A DNA stretch of 64,000 nt from Candidatus Fermentithermobacillus carboniphilus. GTDB lineage: Bacteria; Bacillota; Sulfobacillia; Fermentithermobacillales; Fermentithermobacillaceae. The stretch is taken from the NCBI GenBank assembly GCA_018208355.1, contig CP062796.1, positions 1,148,494 through 1,212,493 of the forward strand, in the 5' to 3' direction. Position numbers and translations under genes: made by a program. Numbering within the stretch: position 1 is the first letter of the stretch; every line of letters begins with the position of its first letter. Below the pieces are notes generated by a model, which was given only the letters and a program-made list of their open reading frames with translations, did no database searches and was not told the origin of the DNA. This document shows positions 25,926 to 35,057 of the stretch, piece after piece.

Positions 25926-26689
25926 TGTCTTACCACGATCCCTTCGCCAGCCAGGTATCCTTTAACCTGCTTTATGCTCAAATTCCCGTAGTGGAAAACT
26001 GAAGCCGCAAGTGCCGCATCCGCCTTCCCTTCCTCGAAAACTTCTTTGAAATCACGGAGGGTCCCCGCTCCTCCCGAAGCAATTACGGGTATGTGTACTC
26101 TTTCTGAAATGGTCCGGGTCAAAGAGATGTCATACCCGTAAGCAGTGCCATCCCGGTCCATGCTGGTCAAAAGTATCTCCCCCGCCCCCAGCGACTCGAC
26201 TCTCTTCGCCCATTCGCACGCATCAAGCCCGGTGTCCTGTCTCCCGCCGTAGATGAAGACGTTCCACTTCTCCTGGGGCCTACTCTGGACCTTCCGCGCA
26301 TCGATCGCCACGACAATGCACTGACTCCCGAACTTCCGAGAGGCCTTTCGTACAAGGTCCGGGTTCAGGACGGCAGAAGTGTTGATAGAAACCTTGTCAG
26401 CGCCCGCTAAAAGCAGGTTTTTCACGTCGTCCACATCGCGGATCCCGCCGCCGACGGTGAGAGGGATGAAGACCTTCTCGGCGGTCTTCCTCACGATATC
26501 GACCATAGTTCTTCGCCCCTCGATGGATGCTGAAATATCGAGGAATACGATTTCGTCGGCTCCTTCCCGGTCATAGGTCTGGGCCAGTTCTACCGGGTCT
26601 CCGGCGTCTTTGAGTGAAACAAAGTTCACGCCTTTCACCACCCTGCCATCTTTCACGTCGAGGCATGGAATGATCCGCTTGGCAAGCAT
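25922..26689 (-). CDS. hisF: Imidazole glycerol phosphate synthase, cyclase subunit
   Basis: 255 residues of a (beta/alpha)8 barrel. It uses ammonia delivered by HisH to convert PRFAR to IGP and AICAR. The first strand holds the catalytic Asp in [15 protein letters not shown] and a second Asp lies in VVAIDARKV; phosphate-binding loops SGGAG and GG(I) are present. The start ATG at 26689 lies about 160 bases after hisA; it overlaps hisIE by four bases. Confidence 0.97.
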   Translation of the reverse strand: MLAKRIIPCLDVKDGRVVKGVNFVSLKDAGDPVELAQTYDREGADEIVFLDISASIEGRRTMVDIVRKTAEKVFIPLTVGGGIRDVDDVKNLLLAGADKVSINTSAVLNPDLVRKASRKFGSQCIVVAIDARKVQSRPQEKWNVFIYGGRQDTGLDACEWAKRVESLGAGEILLTSMDRDGTAYGYDISLTRTISERVHIPVIASGGAGTLRDFKEVFEEGKADAALAASVFHYGNLSIKQVKGYLAGEGIVVRQ

Positions 26690-26846
26690 CGTCTGTCTCT
26701 CCCATTCCCGTTTCTAACAGAAGTTTTCCGACCGCAGTTCTCCGACCGCAAGTTTTGGGTCTAGGTTCCGAACTCTCATTTCCCCGGCCCGAATTCCGCT
26801 AATCCTCGCCTTTCATCCACCGTCCTTCAGCAGCCGTTTTATTGGA

Positions 26847-27590
26847 CTACCGCAAGGTTTCGGACTCACGCGACTTAGCTATCCTCAAAGCTTCCTCCAG
26901 CGACACTCGACCCGTATATAGAGCCCGGCCGATGATCACTCCCGCAAGACCCTCCTTTTCAAGGAGTTTGAGCCTCTTGATATCATCGATGGAACTCACT
27001 CCTCCCGAAACTATCACCCTTGCCCCGGTCGAAAGAAGGTTCCTGACCCCGTCAAGGTCAGGCCCGGCCAGCATGCCGTCCCGTTTTACGTCAGTGTAAA
27101 CGAACTCTTCGATTCCCAGATCTTTCATCTCGCGTACCAGTTCGATAGCGGGTTTTGCCGCTGTGCGCGTCCATCCCTCGACGGCAACCAGACCTTTCCT
27201 CACATCTACACCGGCGACGATCCTCCCTGGGAAGTCTCTCGCCGCGTCAACGACGAAAGCGGGCGAGGACAGGGCAGCCGTCCCGAGGACCACCCGGTCC
27301 ACGCCGACTGAAAACGCCTCTTCCAGGACCTCCCTGGAACGTATTCCTCCGCCCATCTGGACCCTTATCCCTGTCTTGGAAACGATCTTACTCACAAGCG
27401 CGAGGTTCCGGGGTCTCCCGCTCCTGGCACCGTCCAGGTCCACAACGTGTACAAACGTCGCTCCCGCGTCTTTCCAAGCGGCCGCTATCTCGATAGGGTC
27501 TTTAGAGAACACAGTCTTCCTATCGAAGTCCCCTTGTTCCAGGCGGACGCACTGTCCTTCCAGGATATCTATGGCCGGTAATATAAGCAT
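26847..27590 (-). CDS. hisA: ProFAR isomerase
   Basis: 247 residues. Catalyses the Amadori isomerisation of ProFAR to PRFAR. The catalytic Asp is in ILPAIDILEGQCVRL and the second in YTDVKRDGM; the phosphate loop VSGGVSS is present. It lies between hisH and hisF with gaps of about 155 bases on both sides. These gaps contain no gene that I can see; the one before hisF holds a short imperfect repeat (TTCCGACCGCAGTT). Confidence 0.97.
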   Translation of the reverse strand: MLILPAIDILEGQCVRLEQGDFDRKTVFSKDPIEIAAAWKDAGATFVHVVDLDGARSGRPRNLALVSKIVSKTGIRVQMGGGIRSREVLEEAFSVGVDRVVLGTAALSSPAFVVDAARDFPGRIVAGVDVRKGLVAVEGWTRTAAKPAIELVREMKDLGIEEFVYTDVKRDGMLAGPDLDGVRNLLSTGARVIVSGGVSSIDDIKRLKLLEKEGLAGVIIGRALYTGRVSLEEALRIAKSRESETLR

Positions 27591-27744
27591 GTCATCACTT
27601 CCCGCACTCCAACGTCTTCTATTATCTGCCTGACTCTGTCTGTACCACCCCGTCTACCGTGTTATCGGTCACACCCGCTGCAAAACCTGACAAAACCTCG
27701 AGGGCCACTGATGGTGAGGTTTGCTCGATGAAGCCCGGTGAACC

Positions 27745-28353
27745 TCAGGGAACAAACTCGGCAAAGTTCCCGAGGAGCAAAAGGCCAGCCTCTCCGCTTT
27801 TCTCCGGGTGAAACTGGACCCCGAAAATGTTCTTTTCCCATATAACCGAAGGGAACGACTCCCCGTACTCGGTCGTAGCTGCGATTACGTCACTATCGTC
27901 GAGCTCAACTACGTACGAGTGTACGAAGTAAAAGAAGGACTTGTCGGGGACGTTTTTGAAGATGGGAATCTTTTTAGCGGCATCTACCCTGTTCCACCCG
28001 ACGTGAGGCACTTTCAGGTTGCCTGCCCGGAGCCTCCTGGTCTTTCCCCTAAAAACTCCGAGACCCGGGTACAGTCCTCCTTCCTCCCCCGCCGTAAGGA
28101 GAAGCTGCATTCCCAAGCATATCCCCAAAAAGGGCCTTCCCGCTTGGCAAAACTCCCGTATCGCGCCCAAAAGCCCGCGGCTCTCCAGGATCGCCACGGC
28201 GTCGCCAAAAGCCCCCACTCCCGGCAGTACCAATCTTTCTGCACACCTCACCAGATCGGGATCGCTTGTCACTCGAGCCGGAATCCCGAGACGTTCAAAA
28301 GCTTTTCGCACGCTGTAAAGATTCCCCATACCGTAGTCCACTATCGTTATCAA
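27745..28353 (-). CDS. hisH: Imidazole glycerol phosphate synthase, glutaminase subunit
   Basis: 202 residues, a class I glutamine amidotransferase feeding ammonia to HisF. The nucleophile Cys is in FLGICLGMQLL, and the catalytic His-x-Glu is in FHPEKSG. The start MITIVDYGMGNLYSV is the family opening. It follows hisB on the same strand. Confidence 0.97.
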   Translation of the reverse strand: MITIVDYGMGNLYSVRKAFERLGIPARVTSDPDLVRCAERLVLPGVGAFGDAVAILESRGLLGAIREFCQAGRPFLGICLGMQLLLTAGEEGGLYPGLGVFRGKTRRLRAGNLKVPHVGWNRVDAAKKIPIFKNVPDKSFFYFVHSYVVELDDSDVIAATTEYGESFPSVIWEKNIFGVQFHPEKSGEAGLLLLGNFAEFVP

Positions 28354-28390
28354 GTTAGTAAACCTCCGGAAAACCGTGTTCTAAGCCCTC

Positions 28391-28975
28391 TCACAGCAAC
28401 CCCTTGGTCGACAGTACTCCTTCTACTCCAACGTTCTTTGAGACTGCCATTTTCATGGCATGGCCCAGGGCCTTGAAAATGGCCTCTATAATGTGGTGAG
28501 AGTTTTTCCCGTAGAGGACGTTGACGTGCAGGGTGAATCCTCCGTGGTCGGCGAAAGCCTTCATGAACTCCTCGACGAGTTCTGTGTGAAAATCGCCCAC
28601 TTTTGCACATGGTATGGCGGCATTGAAGACGAGGTATGGCCTGTTGCTGAGGTCTACCGAGACCATGGCAAGGGTTTCATCCATTGGAATGAAAGCAGTG
28701 CCGTAACGGTTGATTCCCGTCTTATCGCCCAGAGCAGACCGAAAGGCGTCACCGAGGCATATGCCTATGTCTTCGGTGAGATGGTGGAAATCCACATACG
28801 TATCGCCTGCCGCTTTGATCTCGAGGTCAAAGGAGCCATGCCGGGCGAATAACGCCAGCATGTGCTCTAAAAACCCTATCCCCGTTTCAATTTTGGAGAC
28901 GCCCGACCCATCGATGGCCAGGCTGAGCTGAATGTCCGTCTCAGCAGTCTTTCTCGAAACGGAGTTTTTCCTCAC
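28391..28975 (-). CDS. hisB: Imidazoleglycerol-phosphate dehydratase
   Basis: 194 residues, the monofunctional dehydratase (no phosphatase domain), forming imidazole acetol phosphate with two Mn ions. The metal motifs are EHMLALFARHG, DFHHLTEDIG and DHGGFTLHV with NSHHIIEAIFK. The start is GTG 28975, five bases after GGGGGAGG and overlapping the hisC stop (GTGA). A longer frame into hisC lacks family similarity. Confidence 0.96.
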   Translation of the reverse strand: MRKNSVSRKTAETDIQLSLAIDGSGVSKIETGIGFLEHMLALFARHGSFDLEIKAAGDTYVDFHHLTEDIGICLGDAFRSALGDKTGINRYGTAFIPMDETLAMVSVDLSNRPYLVFNAAIPCAKVGDFHTELVEEFMKAFADHGGFTLHVNVLYGKNSHHIIEAIFKALGHAMKMAVSKNVGVEGVLSTKGLL

Positions 28976-30048
28976 GAACACCTCCCCCTCTCCAACTCCG
29001 TCAACACTTCGCGCAGTGCGATCAGAAAGGCGTTGTTTTCTTCCTCCGCACCTATGGTCACCCGCAGGCAGCCCTCGAGAAGAGGCAAGCTTGAGAAATC
29101 CCGCACGATTACGCCCCGGTCCTTGAGCCTTTCCCATACAAGCCTGGCAGGATATTCCGTCCGGAATAAGATGAAGTTTGTCCGGGATTCAAAGGGGATA
29201 ACTCCTTTCATGGCTGAAAGTCCCCGGTATACCCTTTCCCTCTCATTCGATATGAACCGAATGAATGCTTCCCGGTAAGAAGGGTTTTCCAGAGCTACTT
29301 TGGCCACGGAAAGAGATAGGGAGTCCATATTGTAGGGCTGCCGCACCTTCTGGATCTCGCGGGCAACTTCGGGGCGGGCGATGGCGTATCCGATCCTCAA
29401 CCCGGCGAGCCCGAAAGATTTGGACAGAGTCCGCAACACGACGAGCCGCTCGTATTTTTCCATAAGTTTCAGCGCGGTCGTGGGCCCGAAGTCCCAGTAG
29501 GCTTCGTCCACCGCCACGAGAAACCTCGTGCCCTCGAGTATGGTTTCTATGTCTTCATAGGGAAACAAGTTACCGGTCGGGTTGTTCGGATTGCAGATGA
29601 AGATCACGCCCGCCTTGTCTTTTGCCCGCGCCAGGATCTCCCGGGTATTCAATCTAAAACCAGGAGTGAGCGGGATCTCTACAGGTTGGGCGCCTGTTAC
29701 GAGCGCAGCTATCTTATACATCGAAAACGTAGGCACCGGGATAACGGCTTTCCTGGAAACCCCGAACCCAAGAAGGATCATCTGGATGATCTCATCGCAC
29801 CCGTTTCCCAAGACAAGCATATCTTCTGAGACTCCCGAGAACCTGGCAAGGAGTTCTTGCACCTCCTTCACAATTTTGCCGGGGTAACGGTTGAAGGGGG
29901 TTTCCTTGAGGATCTTCAGCGCCCTTTCTTTCATCTCTCGCGGAAAGTCAAACGGGCTTTCGTTGGCGTCAAGTTTCACCGGGAAATCGCCGATGGTAGC
30001 CTCATAGGGTTTGAGCGTCAAGAGGGCTTCGCGTCGGAGGTTCAGCAT
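28972..30048 (-). CDS. hisC: Histidinol-phosphate aminotransferase
   Basis: 358 residues, a fold-type I PLP enzyme transferring an amino group from glutamate to imidazole acetol phosphate. The PLP Lys is in LRTLSKSFGLAGLRIGY; DEAYWDF and FICNPNNPTG are the other cofactor motifs. It is coupled to hisD (7-base overlap) and to hisB (stop/start overlap). Confidence 0.97.
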   Translation of the reverse strand: MLNLRREALLTLKPYEATIGDFPVKLDANESPFDFPREMKERALKILKETPFNRYPGKIVKEVQELLARFSGVSEDMLVLGNGCDEIIQMILLGFGVSRKAVIPVPTFSMYKIAALVTGAQPVEIPLTPGFRLNTREILARAKDKAGVIFICNPNNPTGNLFPYEDIETILEGTRFLVAVDEAYWDFGPTTALKLMEKYERLVVLRTLSKSFGLAGLRIGYAIARPEVAREIQKVRQPYNMDSLSLSVAKVALENPSYREAFIRFISNERERVYRGLSAMKGVIPFESRTNFILFRTEYPARLVWERLKDRGVIVRDFSSLPLLEGCLRVTIGAEEENNAFLIALREVLTELERGRCS

Positions 30049-31325
30049 AGTACTCCCTCCCTCGTTTCAATGGAGGCTTTGTGGGCATCCAATCCTTCCA
30101 CTTCGGCGAGCTTCTTCGTGGCGTCCTTCAGAGCTAAAAAGCCTTCGCGCGACACCGCTACCACGTTCGAGACCTTGAGAAAGGTCTCGATCCCCAGCCC
30201 TGACGCATATTTCGCCGTTCCACCCGTCGGCAGGACGTGACTGGGGCCCGCGGTATAGTCTCCCAATGCCTCCGCTGAGTATGGGCCTACGAAGATGGTT
30301 CCGACGTTCTTTATTTGCCCTAGGAGTTCAAAGGGCTTTTCCACCAGAAGTTCCAGGTGTTCCGGGGCATAATGGTTGATTACCTCTATTCCTTCCTCCA
30401 TGTTCTCGACCAGCACTATCGCCCCGCGGTTTTCTAGGGATCGAGCGACGATGTCCCTGCGAGATACCTTGTCGAGGCGCGCCGCAAGTTCCTCCTGGAC
30501 TGTTTCGGCCAGACGTTCACTGGCAGTCACGAGTATGGCAGAAGCATAGACATCGTGTTCTGCCTGAGAAAGGAGGTCTGCCGCTACAATAACGGGATTA
30601 GCCGTATAATCACAGAGCACTGCGATTTCGCTGGGACCCGCCAGCATGTCGATGCCGACCTGACCGTATACCAGTTTTTTCGCTACAGTCACATAGACGT
30701 TCCCTGGACCAACGATCATGTCCACCGGTGGGATGGACTCAGTCCCGAAAGCCATGGCAGCGATAGCCTGGGCGCCGCCTACCCTGAATACCCTTTTCAC
30801 ACCCGCAAGATCCGCCGCCACCAGCACGTGAGGATCGACTTTCCCCGAGGAAGCCGCGGGGGTACACATAACTGTCTCTTTCACCCCGGCGACCTTCGCC
30901 GGTAAAGCGGTCATCAAAACTGAAGAAGGGTATCTCGCGGCACCGCCCGGTACGTAAATTCCCACCTTCTCAACGGGGATATATATCTTTCCCAGCACCG
31001 TACCTTCCCGGGTCACGGTCATCCAGGATCTACTCAACTGCTGCTCATAGTACCTCTGGATGTTTTCCATGGCCACTTTCAAGCTTCGTACGAAATCCTC
31101 ATCTACCGCGCGGTAAGCTTGCGAGATTTCCTCGGCGCTCACCTGGATTTCGCCGAGTCTCAAATTAAGGCCGTCAAACCTTGCAGCATACTCGATGAGA
31201 GCCTCGTCTCCCCGGTTTCTCACATCCCGGATAATCATCCTAACGTCATCCTCGAAAGCATCCAGGTCAAAAAGCCTCTTTCGGGGAACCGCTCTGACGA
31301 ACTCATCGCCTCGCCATATTTTCAA
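30042..31325 (-). CDS. hisD: Histidinol dehydrogenase
   Basis: 427 residues, a zinc- and NAD-dependent enzyme for the last two oxidations to histidine. Conserved segments include the VPGGAARYPSSVLM loop, AGPSEIAVL and the HAPEHLEL segment. It overlaps hisC by seven bases and hisG by four, so hisG-D-C-B form one tight translational unit. Confidence 0.97.
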   Translation of the reverse strand: MKIWRGDEFVRAVPRKRLFDLDAFEDDVRMIIRDVRNRGDEALIEYAARFDGLNLRLGEIQVSAEEISQAYRAVDEDFVRSLKVAMENIQRYYEQQLSRSWMTVTREGTVLGKIYIPVEKVGIYVPGGAARYPSSVLMTALPAKVAGVKETVMCTPAASSGKVDPHVLVAADLAGVKRVFRVGGAQAIAAMAFGTESIPPVDMIVGPGNVYVTVAKKLVYGQVGIDMLAGPSEIAVLCDYTANPVIVAADLLSQAEHDVYASAILVTASERLAETVQEELAARLDKVSRRDIVARSLENRGAIVLVENMEEGIEVINHYAPEHLELLVEKPFELLGQIKNVGTIFVGPYSAEALGDYTAGPSHVLPTGGTAKYASGLGIETFLKVSNVVAVSREGFLALKDATKKLAEVEGLDAHKASIETREGVLC

Positions 31326-31975
31326 CGCACGTCAACCTCCTCCAGCACCTTCTCCAGCACCGATAACATAGATTTGATCCGAGAAGACTTCATCCGGAAA
31401 CTGACCCGGTTGGCAACGAGCCTCGCGGTGGATTTCATGATCTCGTCCACGATCACGAGGTCATTCTCGGCAAGGGTCCTTCCGGTGGCCACGATGTCAA
31501 CAATCATATCTGAGAGTCCCACCTGAGGGGCGACCTCCACGGAACCGTGCAGGCTTATGAGTTCCGGATGGAGCCCTCTAGACGCAAAGTACTCCCCGGC
31601 GATCCTGGGAAGCTTGGTGGCGACCCGCACCGGAGTAAGCCTGTGACCTGAGGGGTCTTGTTCCCGACCTCGTGGCGCCGCCAGGACCACCCGGCAGAAC
31701 CCGAATTTCAAGTCCAGGAGCTCGTATACCTGGGGTCTCTGCTCGACAAGGACGTCTTTTCCGACTATGCCGATATCACAAGTCCCGCGCTCGACATAAG
31801 TGGGAACATCCTGCGCCCTCATGACTACCAGCCTTACACCTTTTTCTTCCAGCTCAAACACCATCCTGCGCGTGTCCTGGGAAACCTCTTCGGAAGCAAG
31901 TCCAACCGATACCAGTAGCTCCCTTGAAGGTTCAAATAACCTGCCTTTGGGAATAGCGATGGTCAAATATTCCAA
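31322..31975 (-). CDS. hisG: ATP phosphoribosyltransferase, short form
   Basis: Catalyses the first step of histidine synthesis. With the start at TTG 31975, preceded by GGAGGAAGG, it has 217 residues and opens LTIAIPKGRLFEPS, which makes it the short HisG class lacking the C-terminal regulatory domain. Short HisG normally needs HisZ, a HisRS paralogue, for activity and feedback. No hisZ is seen in the window. Its leader (32037-32328) carries a poly-His attenuation peptide. Confidence 0.95.
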   Translation of the reverse strand: MEYLTIAIPKGRLFEPSRELLVSVGLASEEVSQDTRRMVFELEEKGVRLVVMRAQDVPTYVERGTCDIGIVGKDVLVEQRPQVYELLDLKFGFCRVVLAAPRGREQDPSGHRLTPVRVATKLPRIAGEYFASRGLHPELISLHGSVEVAPQVGLSDMIVDIVATGRTLAENDLVIVDEIMKSTARLVANRVSFRMKSSRIKSMLSVLEKVLEEVDVR

Positions 31976-32036
31976 TGTCCTTCCTCCGTATCCTTTCGCA
32001 CTACTTTCTCCAGTGGAGGCACGCGACTTGCGGCGG

Positions 32037-32154
32037 AAAAATACAGCCCCAACGTGCAAGGCAGATCAACACCTGCAAAAGGCCTACCGCCTAACCGGAG
32101 CAATATTCACGTTCTCGTTGTAACGTAATGACTGGGAAAAACTTGAAAGGACAG
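32037..32154 (-). promoter_or_regulatory. Putative attenuator between his leader peptide and hisG
   Basis: After the leader stop, AACGTG can pair either with the nearby ACGTT (5-bp hairpin) or with CACGTT further on. A longer stem, GCTCC with GGGGC, ends just before a T-run (32037-32041). Mutually exclusive pairings plus a T-run fit transcription attenuation. The fold was done by eye only. Confidence 0.45.
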
Positions 32155-32328
32155 TTAAGAATGGCTTGCCTGACGATGGTGGTGATGGTGATGGTGATGG
32201 TGGTGGTGATGATGGAGATTAACGAGGAAAAGACCGTTTACGGGGCGGAAATCAAGCAAAATCGGACTCTGACCTTTGGGGATTTGCGGCCAAATCGACC
32301 CCCTGGAACATAAGCCACGAAACCTCAT
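32155..32328 (-). CDS. His-operon leader peptide with 13 consecutive His codons
   Basis: A 57-codon frame starting at ATG 32328, seven bases after GGGGAGA. Near its end it holds 13 uninterrupted His codons (mixed CAT/CAC; 32176-32214), followed by RQASHS and a stop. On the plus strand this appears as a GGTGAT-like simple repeat. Its position just upstream of hisG, in the same direction, matches the enterobacterial hisL principle: ribosome stalling at His codons when His-tRNA is scarce would favour antitermination. Such leaders are uncommon in Firmicutes, where T-boxes usually do this job. The peptide is longer than HisL (16 residues). Confidence 0.78.
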   Translation of the reverse strand: MRFRGLCSRGSIWPQIPKGQSPILLDFRPVNGLFLVNLHHHHHHHHHHHHHRQASHS

Positions 32329-32370
32329 AATTGTATCTCCCCTGTTCTCTCGGGTGATAGAAATAAGCAT

Positions 32371-32446
32371 TGGTGGACGAGATGGGATTCGAACCCACGA
32401 CCCCCTGAATGCCATTCAGGTACTCTCCCAACTGAGCTACTCGCCC
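32371..32446 (-). tRNA. tRNA-Ala (GGC)
   Basis: Acceptor GGGCGAG pairs with CTCGTCC (one G-T pair). Anticodon stem CCTGA/TCAGG with loop ATGGCAT gives anticodon GGC. T-arm GTGGGTTCGAATCCCAT is canonical and CCA is encoded. It lies 42 bases upstream of the his leader peptide with no terminator in between. Confidence 0.93.
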
Positions 32447-32460
32447 ACCTACAGTCAACA

Positions 32461-32493
32461 ATTATATGATACTTATTCTGCGATGCCTGTCAA
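32461..32493 (-). promoter_or_regulatory. Promoter of tRNA-Ala and probably the his operon
   Basis: Minus strand: TTGACA (32488-32493), then TATCAT at 16 bases or TATAAT (32461-32466) at 21 bases. It lies 15 bases before tRNA-Ala. No other clear promoter lies between the tRNA and the leader peptide. Confidence 0.6.
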
Positions 32494-32900
32494 GGCCGCT
32501 GAGAATGCCCCTCGAGGTCAACGCGGGGTGCATCTCCCCAGAGCCGCTCAAGGCCGTAGAAAGATCTTTCGGCCTCTCTAAAGATATGTACGACCACATC
32601 GCCGTAGTCAAGGAGGACCCAATACCCAAGCTCGTACCCTTCTACGTGAATAGGCTTCCAGGTATTCTCCTCGATCGCTCTGTCAGCGAGAGCCTTAACG
32701 TGCCTCTGGCTCGTACCTGACGCGATGACAAAATAATCAGCTATCAGGGTGATAGCTTTCACTTCGAGGATGACTACATCAACCGCTCTACCTAGGTCAA
32801 GGGTTCGGGCGATGCTCACCGCAACCTCCCTAGCCCTGTCTTCGGAAGAACGCCGTTCTACGGCGGTGCTTTCAGTTTTTCGCGCGTCTATTCGGGTCAA
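32490..32900 (-). CDS. rsfS: Ribosomal silencing factor RsfS
   Basis: 136 residues. Binds uL14 and blocks joining of the ribosomal subunits under nutrient limitation. Conserved core: VVILEVKAITLIADYFVIASG (about 41-61) and HVEGYELGYWVLLDYGDVVVHIF (split by its turn). The first 20-25 residues are family-atypical and the true start may be internal. Downstream of the LCP gene, as in other Clostridia. Confidence 0.93.
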   Translation of the reverse strand: MTRIDARKTESTAVERRSSEDRAREVAVSIARTLDLGRAVDVVILEVKAITLIADYFVIASGTSQRHVKALADRAIEENTWKPIHVEGYELGYWVLLDYGDVVVHIFREAERSFYGLERLWGDAPRVDLEGHSQRP

Positions 32901-32913
32901 CCCCCCGGACCGG

Positions 32914-34212
32914 TTAAAATTGACGTTTGAAATCTTTACCTATGATTACGAGGACATCCGCGTTCTCGGGAACCTCATCAGATCTGTACGCTTTAGCCTC
33001 GTTACAGGTTGCTTTCACGCTCCTGAGGACAAGCGCCTGAGCCTCCGACTTGCTCCTGGGAGCAAGAACCTTCGTCTCGGGATAATCGTAACGGCCCGCG
33101 TTTCCCACACTTACTACGGTAAACCCCTGCGCCCGCAGGATGGAGGCGAGGTAATCGGCTGCCCCCTGGACTCCGCAACCGTTCTGCACAACCACCTTTA
33201 TGTTATTATACTTTTCTCTATCTATGCCGCGTATGAGCTCATCGACAATTTCTTGGGTCTTCTGCGCGTCAGGCAGCCAGTAGCTCACTTCGGCGATATA
33301 ACCGGGTTGCCCCGGAACCAACCCCATCTTTACGTTCTCCGGTTTTATGCTCAACCCGATTTTGGCCAGATACATGATGTCATCGTTCGTAAGGTCTGTT
33401 ACGACATAGGGCTTGATATCGGCGATGAGAGACGGTATCTTGGGGATGGTAGCGATCCGCAACACCTTGTCCATCAACGCTTTCAGAAACTGCTCCTGAG
33501 CCTTTATTCTCCCGATATCTCCGTCGGCATATTGCCGGTATCGCACAAACTCGAGAGCTTTCTCCCCGTCTAGAACCTGCCGCCCGGGTTCAAGATGTAT
33601 ATGAAGGTTCTGGTAAGGGTCATCATAGTCCATCCTAGTAGGTACATCGATTTCGACTCCTCCGAGGGTATCTATGACCTTCTTGAATCCCTCGAAGTCT
33701 ATCCGCACATACCGGTCGATGTCGACCTTCAGGAATTCCTCTACAGTCCTGACTGCCAGCTCCGGTCCTCCGTAGGCATGGGCATGACCGATCTTCTCTA
33801 GATCGTTGACCGAAGGGATGAATACCCGCGTATCTCTCGGAATCGATAAGACACCCACCGCTTTTGTCTCAGGGTCAACGCTCACGAGAATGATCACGTC
33901 GGATCTCGTCCCTGTCTTTTGATTCTTAAGAAGCTTGCCGTTGACTCCCCCGTCTATACCAAGCACCAGGATATTCAGGCGTTTTTGGAATTCTTGCGGG
34001 TCAGCTGCACCGGGAGGAGAATACCCCTTGATGTAAGAAAAAATCCCGTAGGCCATCCCTCCGAAAAATAAAACCACGGCGAAGACCAAGATACCGAGAA
34101 CCTTAACCCAGCGACGTTTGGGCTTTCGCCCGACTTCGTCCTTATGGTATATCCTCGTCTCTTCGACAGGATCCGGCTGTAGAGGTTCATGCCTTGACCT
34201 GCGAGATCTCAT
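32914..34212 (-). CDS. LytR-CpsA-Psr family protein with LytR_C domain
   Basis: About 432 residues from ATG 34212. It has a basic cytoplasmic tail, one membrane helix (about 38-58), the LCP domain (about 85-240; TRSDVIILVSVD, SIPRDTRVFIP, RYRQYADGDIGRIKAQEQF) and a C-terminal LytR_C domain (about 335-430; VVVQNGCGVQGAADYLA). LCP enzymes transfer undecaprenyl-linked glycopolymers to peptidoglycan outside the membrane. The catalytic Arg/Asp set appears intact. The start overlaps the end of yqeK by 26 bases; a longer frame exists but lacks similarity. Confidence 0.9.
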   Translation of the reverse strand: MRSRRSRHEPLQPDPVEETRIYHKDEVGRKPKRRWVKVLGILVFAVVLFFGGMAYGIFSYIKGYSPPGAADPQEFQKRLNILVLGIDGGVNGKLLKNQKTGTRSDVIILVSVDPETKAVGVLSIPRDTRVFIPSVNDLEKIGHAHAYGGPELAVRTVEEFLKVDIDRYVRIDFEGFKKVIDTLGGVEIDVPTRMDYDDPYQNLHIHLEPGRQVLDGEKALEFVRYRQYADGDIGRIKAQEQFLKALMDKVLRIATIPKIPSLIADIKPYVVTDLTNDDIMYLAKIGLSIKPENVKMGLVPGQPGYIAEVSYWLPDAQKTQEIVDELIRGIDREKYNNIKVVVQNGCGVQGAADYLASILRAQGFTVVSVGNAGRYDYPETKVLAPRSKSEAQALVLRSVKATCNEAKAYRSDEVPENADVLVIIGKDFKRQF

Positions 34213-34801
34213 TGAATACCACCACCGTTTGTGGATCCACCAGACCCTTTTCCTCACGGGCGACATATGTGATGGTAGCCCGCAAGCTTTCCAGGAGAGC
34301 ACCCTCAAAATCCCCGCGATCAAGGGCTTCGCGCAGGTACTCCACGCCTGGGTAGTCCCTCCCGGGTTCTACTTTATCTGCAACATAAACGACCTGCTCC
34401 AGCCTTGTCCAGCCCGGACGTCCCGTAGCATGGGAGGCTATCGCCAGAAGAACTCCCTCATCTTTGATGCCGAGCCGGGCTTGCACTATCCTCGCGGCTA
34501 CCTTTCCGTGGAGGAGAATAGGACAGGCCCTTTCTTCCTTCCTAAGTATTATACCTTCTTCTCTTGCTGCGAGGATGAGCTCCCCGGAGGAAAAATCCCT
34601 GGCAATATCATGTAAAATGCCTGCAAGATAGGCACGATCCGGATCCACACCCACTTTCCTCGCGATCGAAAAAGCGGCTTCGGCCACATTCACGCTGTGG
34701 CAGAACCTTTGGGGCGAAACCATTTTTTCCGCGAAACTCACTGCAATACTGTATAGACCCACGAACATGCCTCCGACCGGCTTCCAAATTCCTTTGCGCA
34801 T
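34187..34801 (-). CDS. yqeK: HD-domain YqeK-type hydrolase
   Basis: 204 residues with the HD motifs HSVNVAEAA, HDIARD and HGKVAARIVQ..., then SHATGRPG and YVADKVEPGRDY. YqeK proteins are symmetrical Ap4A hydrolases with a di-iron site; this fits its standard position between nadD and rsfS. An internal ATG (residue 12) is a possible alternative start. The 256 bases upstream, before the RRM gene, hold no gene that I can support. Confidence 0.93.
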   Translation of the reverse strand: MRKGIWKPVGGMFVGLYSIAVSFAEKMVSPQRFCHSVNVAEAAFSIARKVGVDPDRAYLAGILHDIARDFSSGELILAAREEGIILRKEERACPILLHGKVAARIVQARLGIKDEGVLLAIASHATGRPGWTRLEQVVYVADKVEPGRDYPGVEYLREALDRGDFEGALLESLRATITYVAREEKGLVDPQTVVVFNEISQVKA

Positions 34802-35057
34802 CTTCGCGCCAAGTTTTCAGGGATAACAATAATGTGATCCACCGGGGGGATCAATGTCTTTCGTCGGTATTTTAGACGAATTGTCTGTGGATGGGTTTCA
34901 AGTAGAGTTAACCTTAATATCGCGGAAAATGACTTTGCCTCCAGATCCCTTGGTTGTAAAAGAGATAAGGAGGCAATGCTGTTCCGGAACCTTCGAATAC
35001 CAAACCAGGTTAACGGCCCGGCATCCTGGGCTGCCAAGGAGTCCCCAGACCTTTGGC

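Noticed and set aside
32176..32214. Simple-sequence repeat or CRISPR-like array
   Set aside because: The repeat is explained by 13 His codons in a leader peptide with a ribosome site; no spacers are present.
34738..35037. Minus-strand frame between the RRM gene and yqeK
   Set aside because: No ribosome site, no similarity, and it overlaps yqeK.
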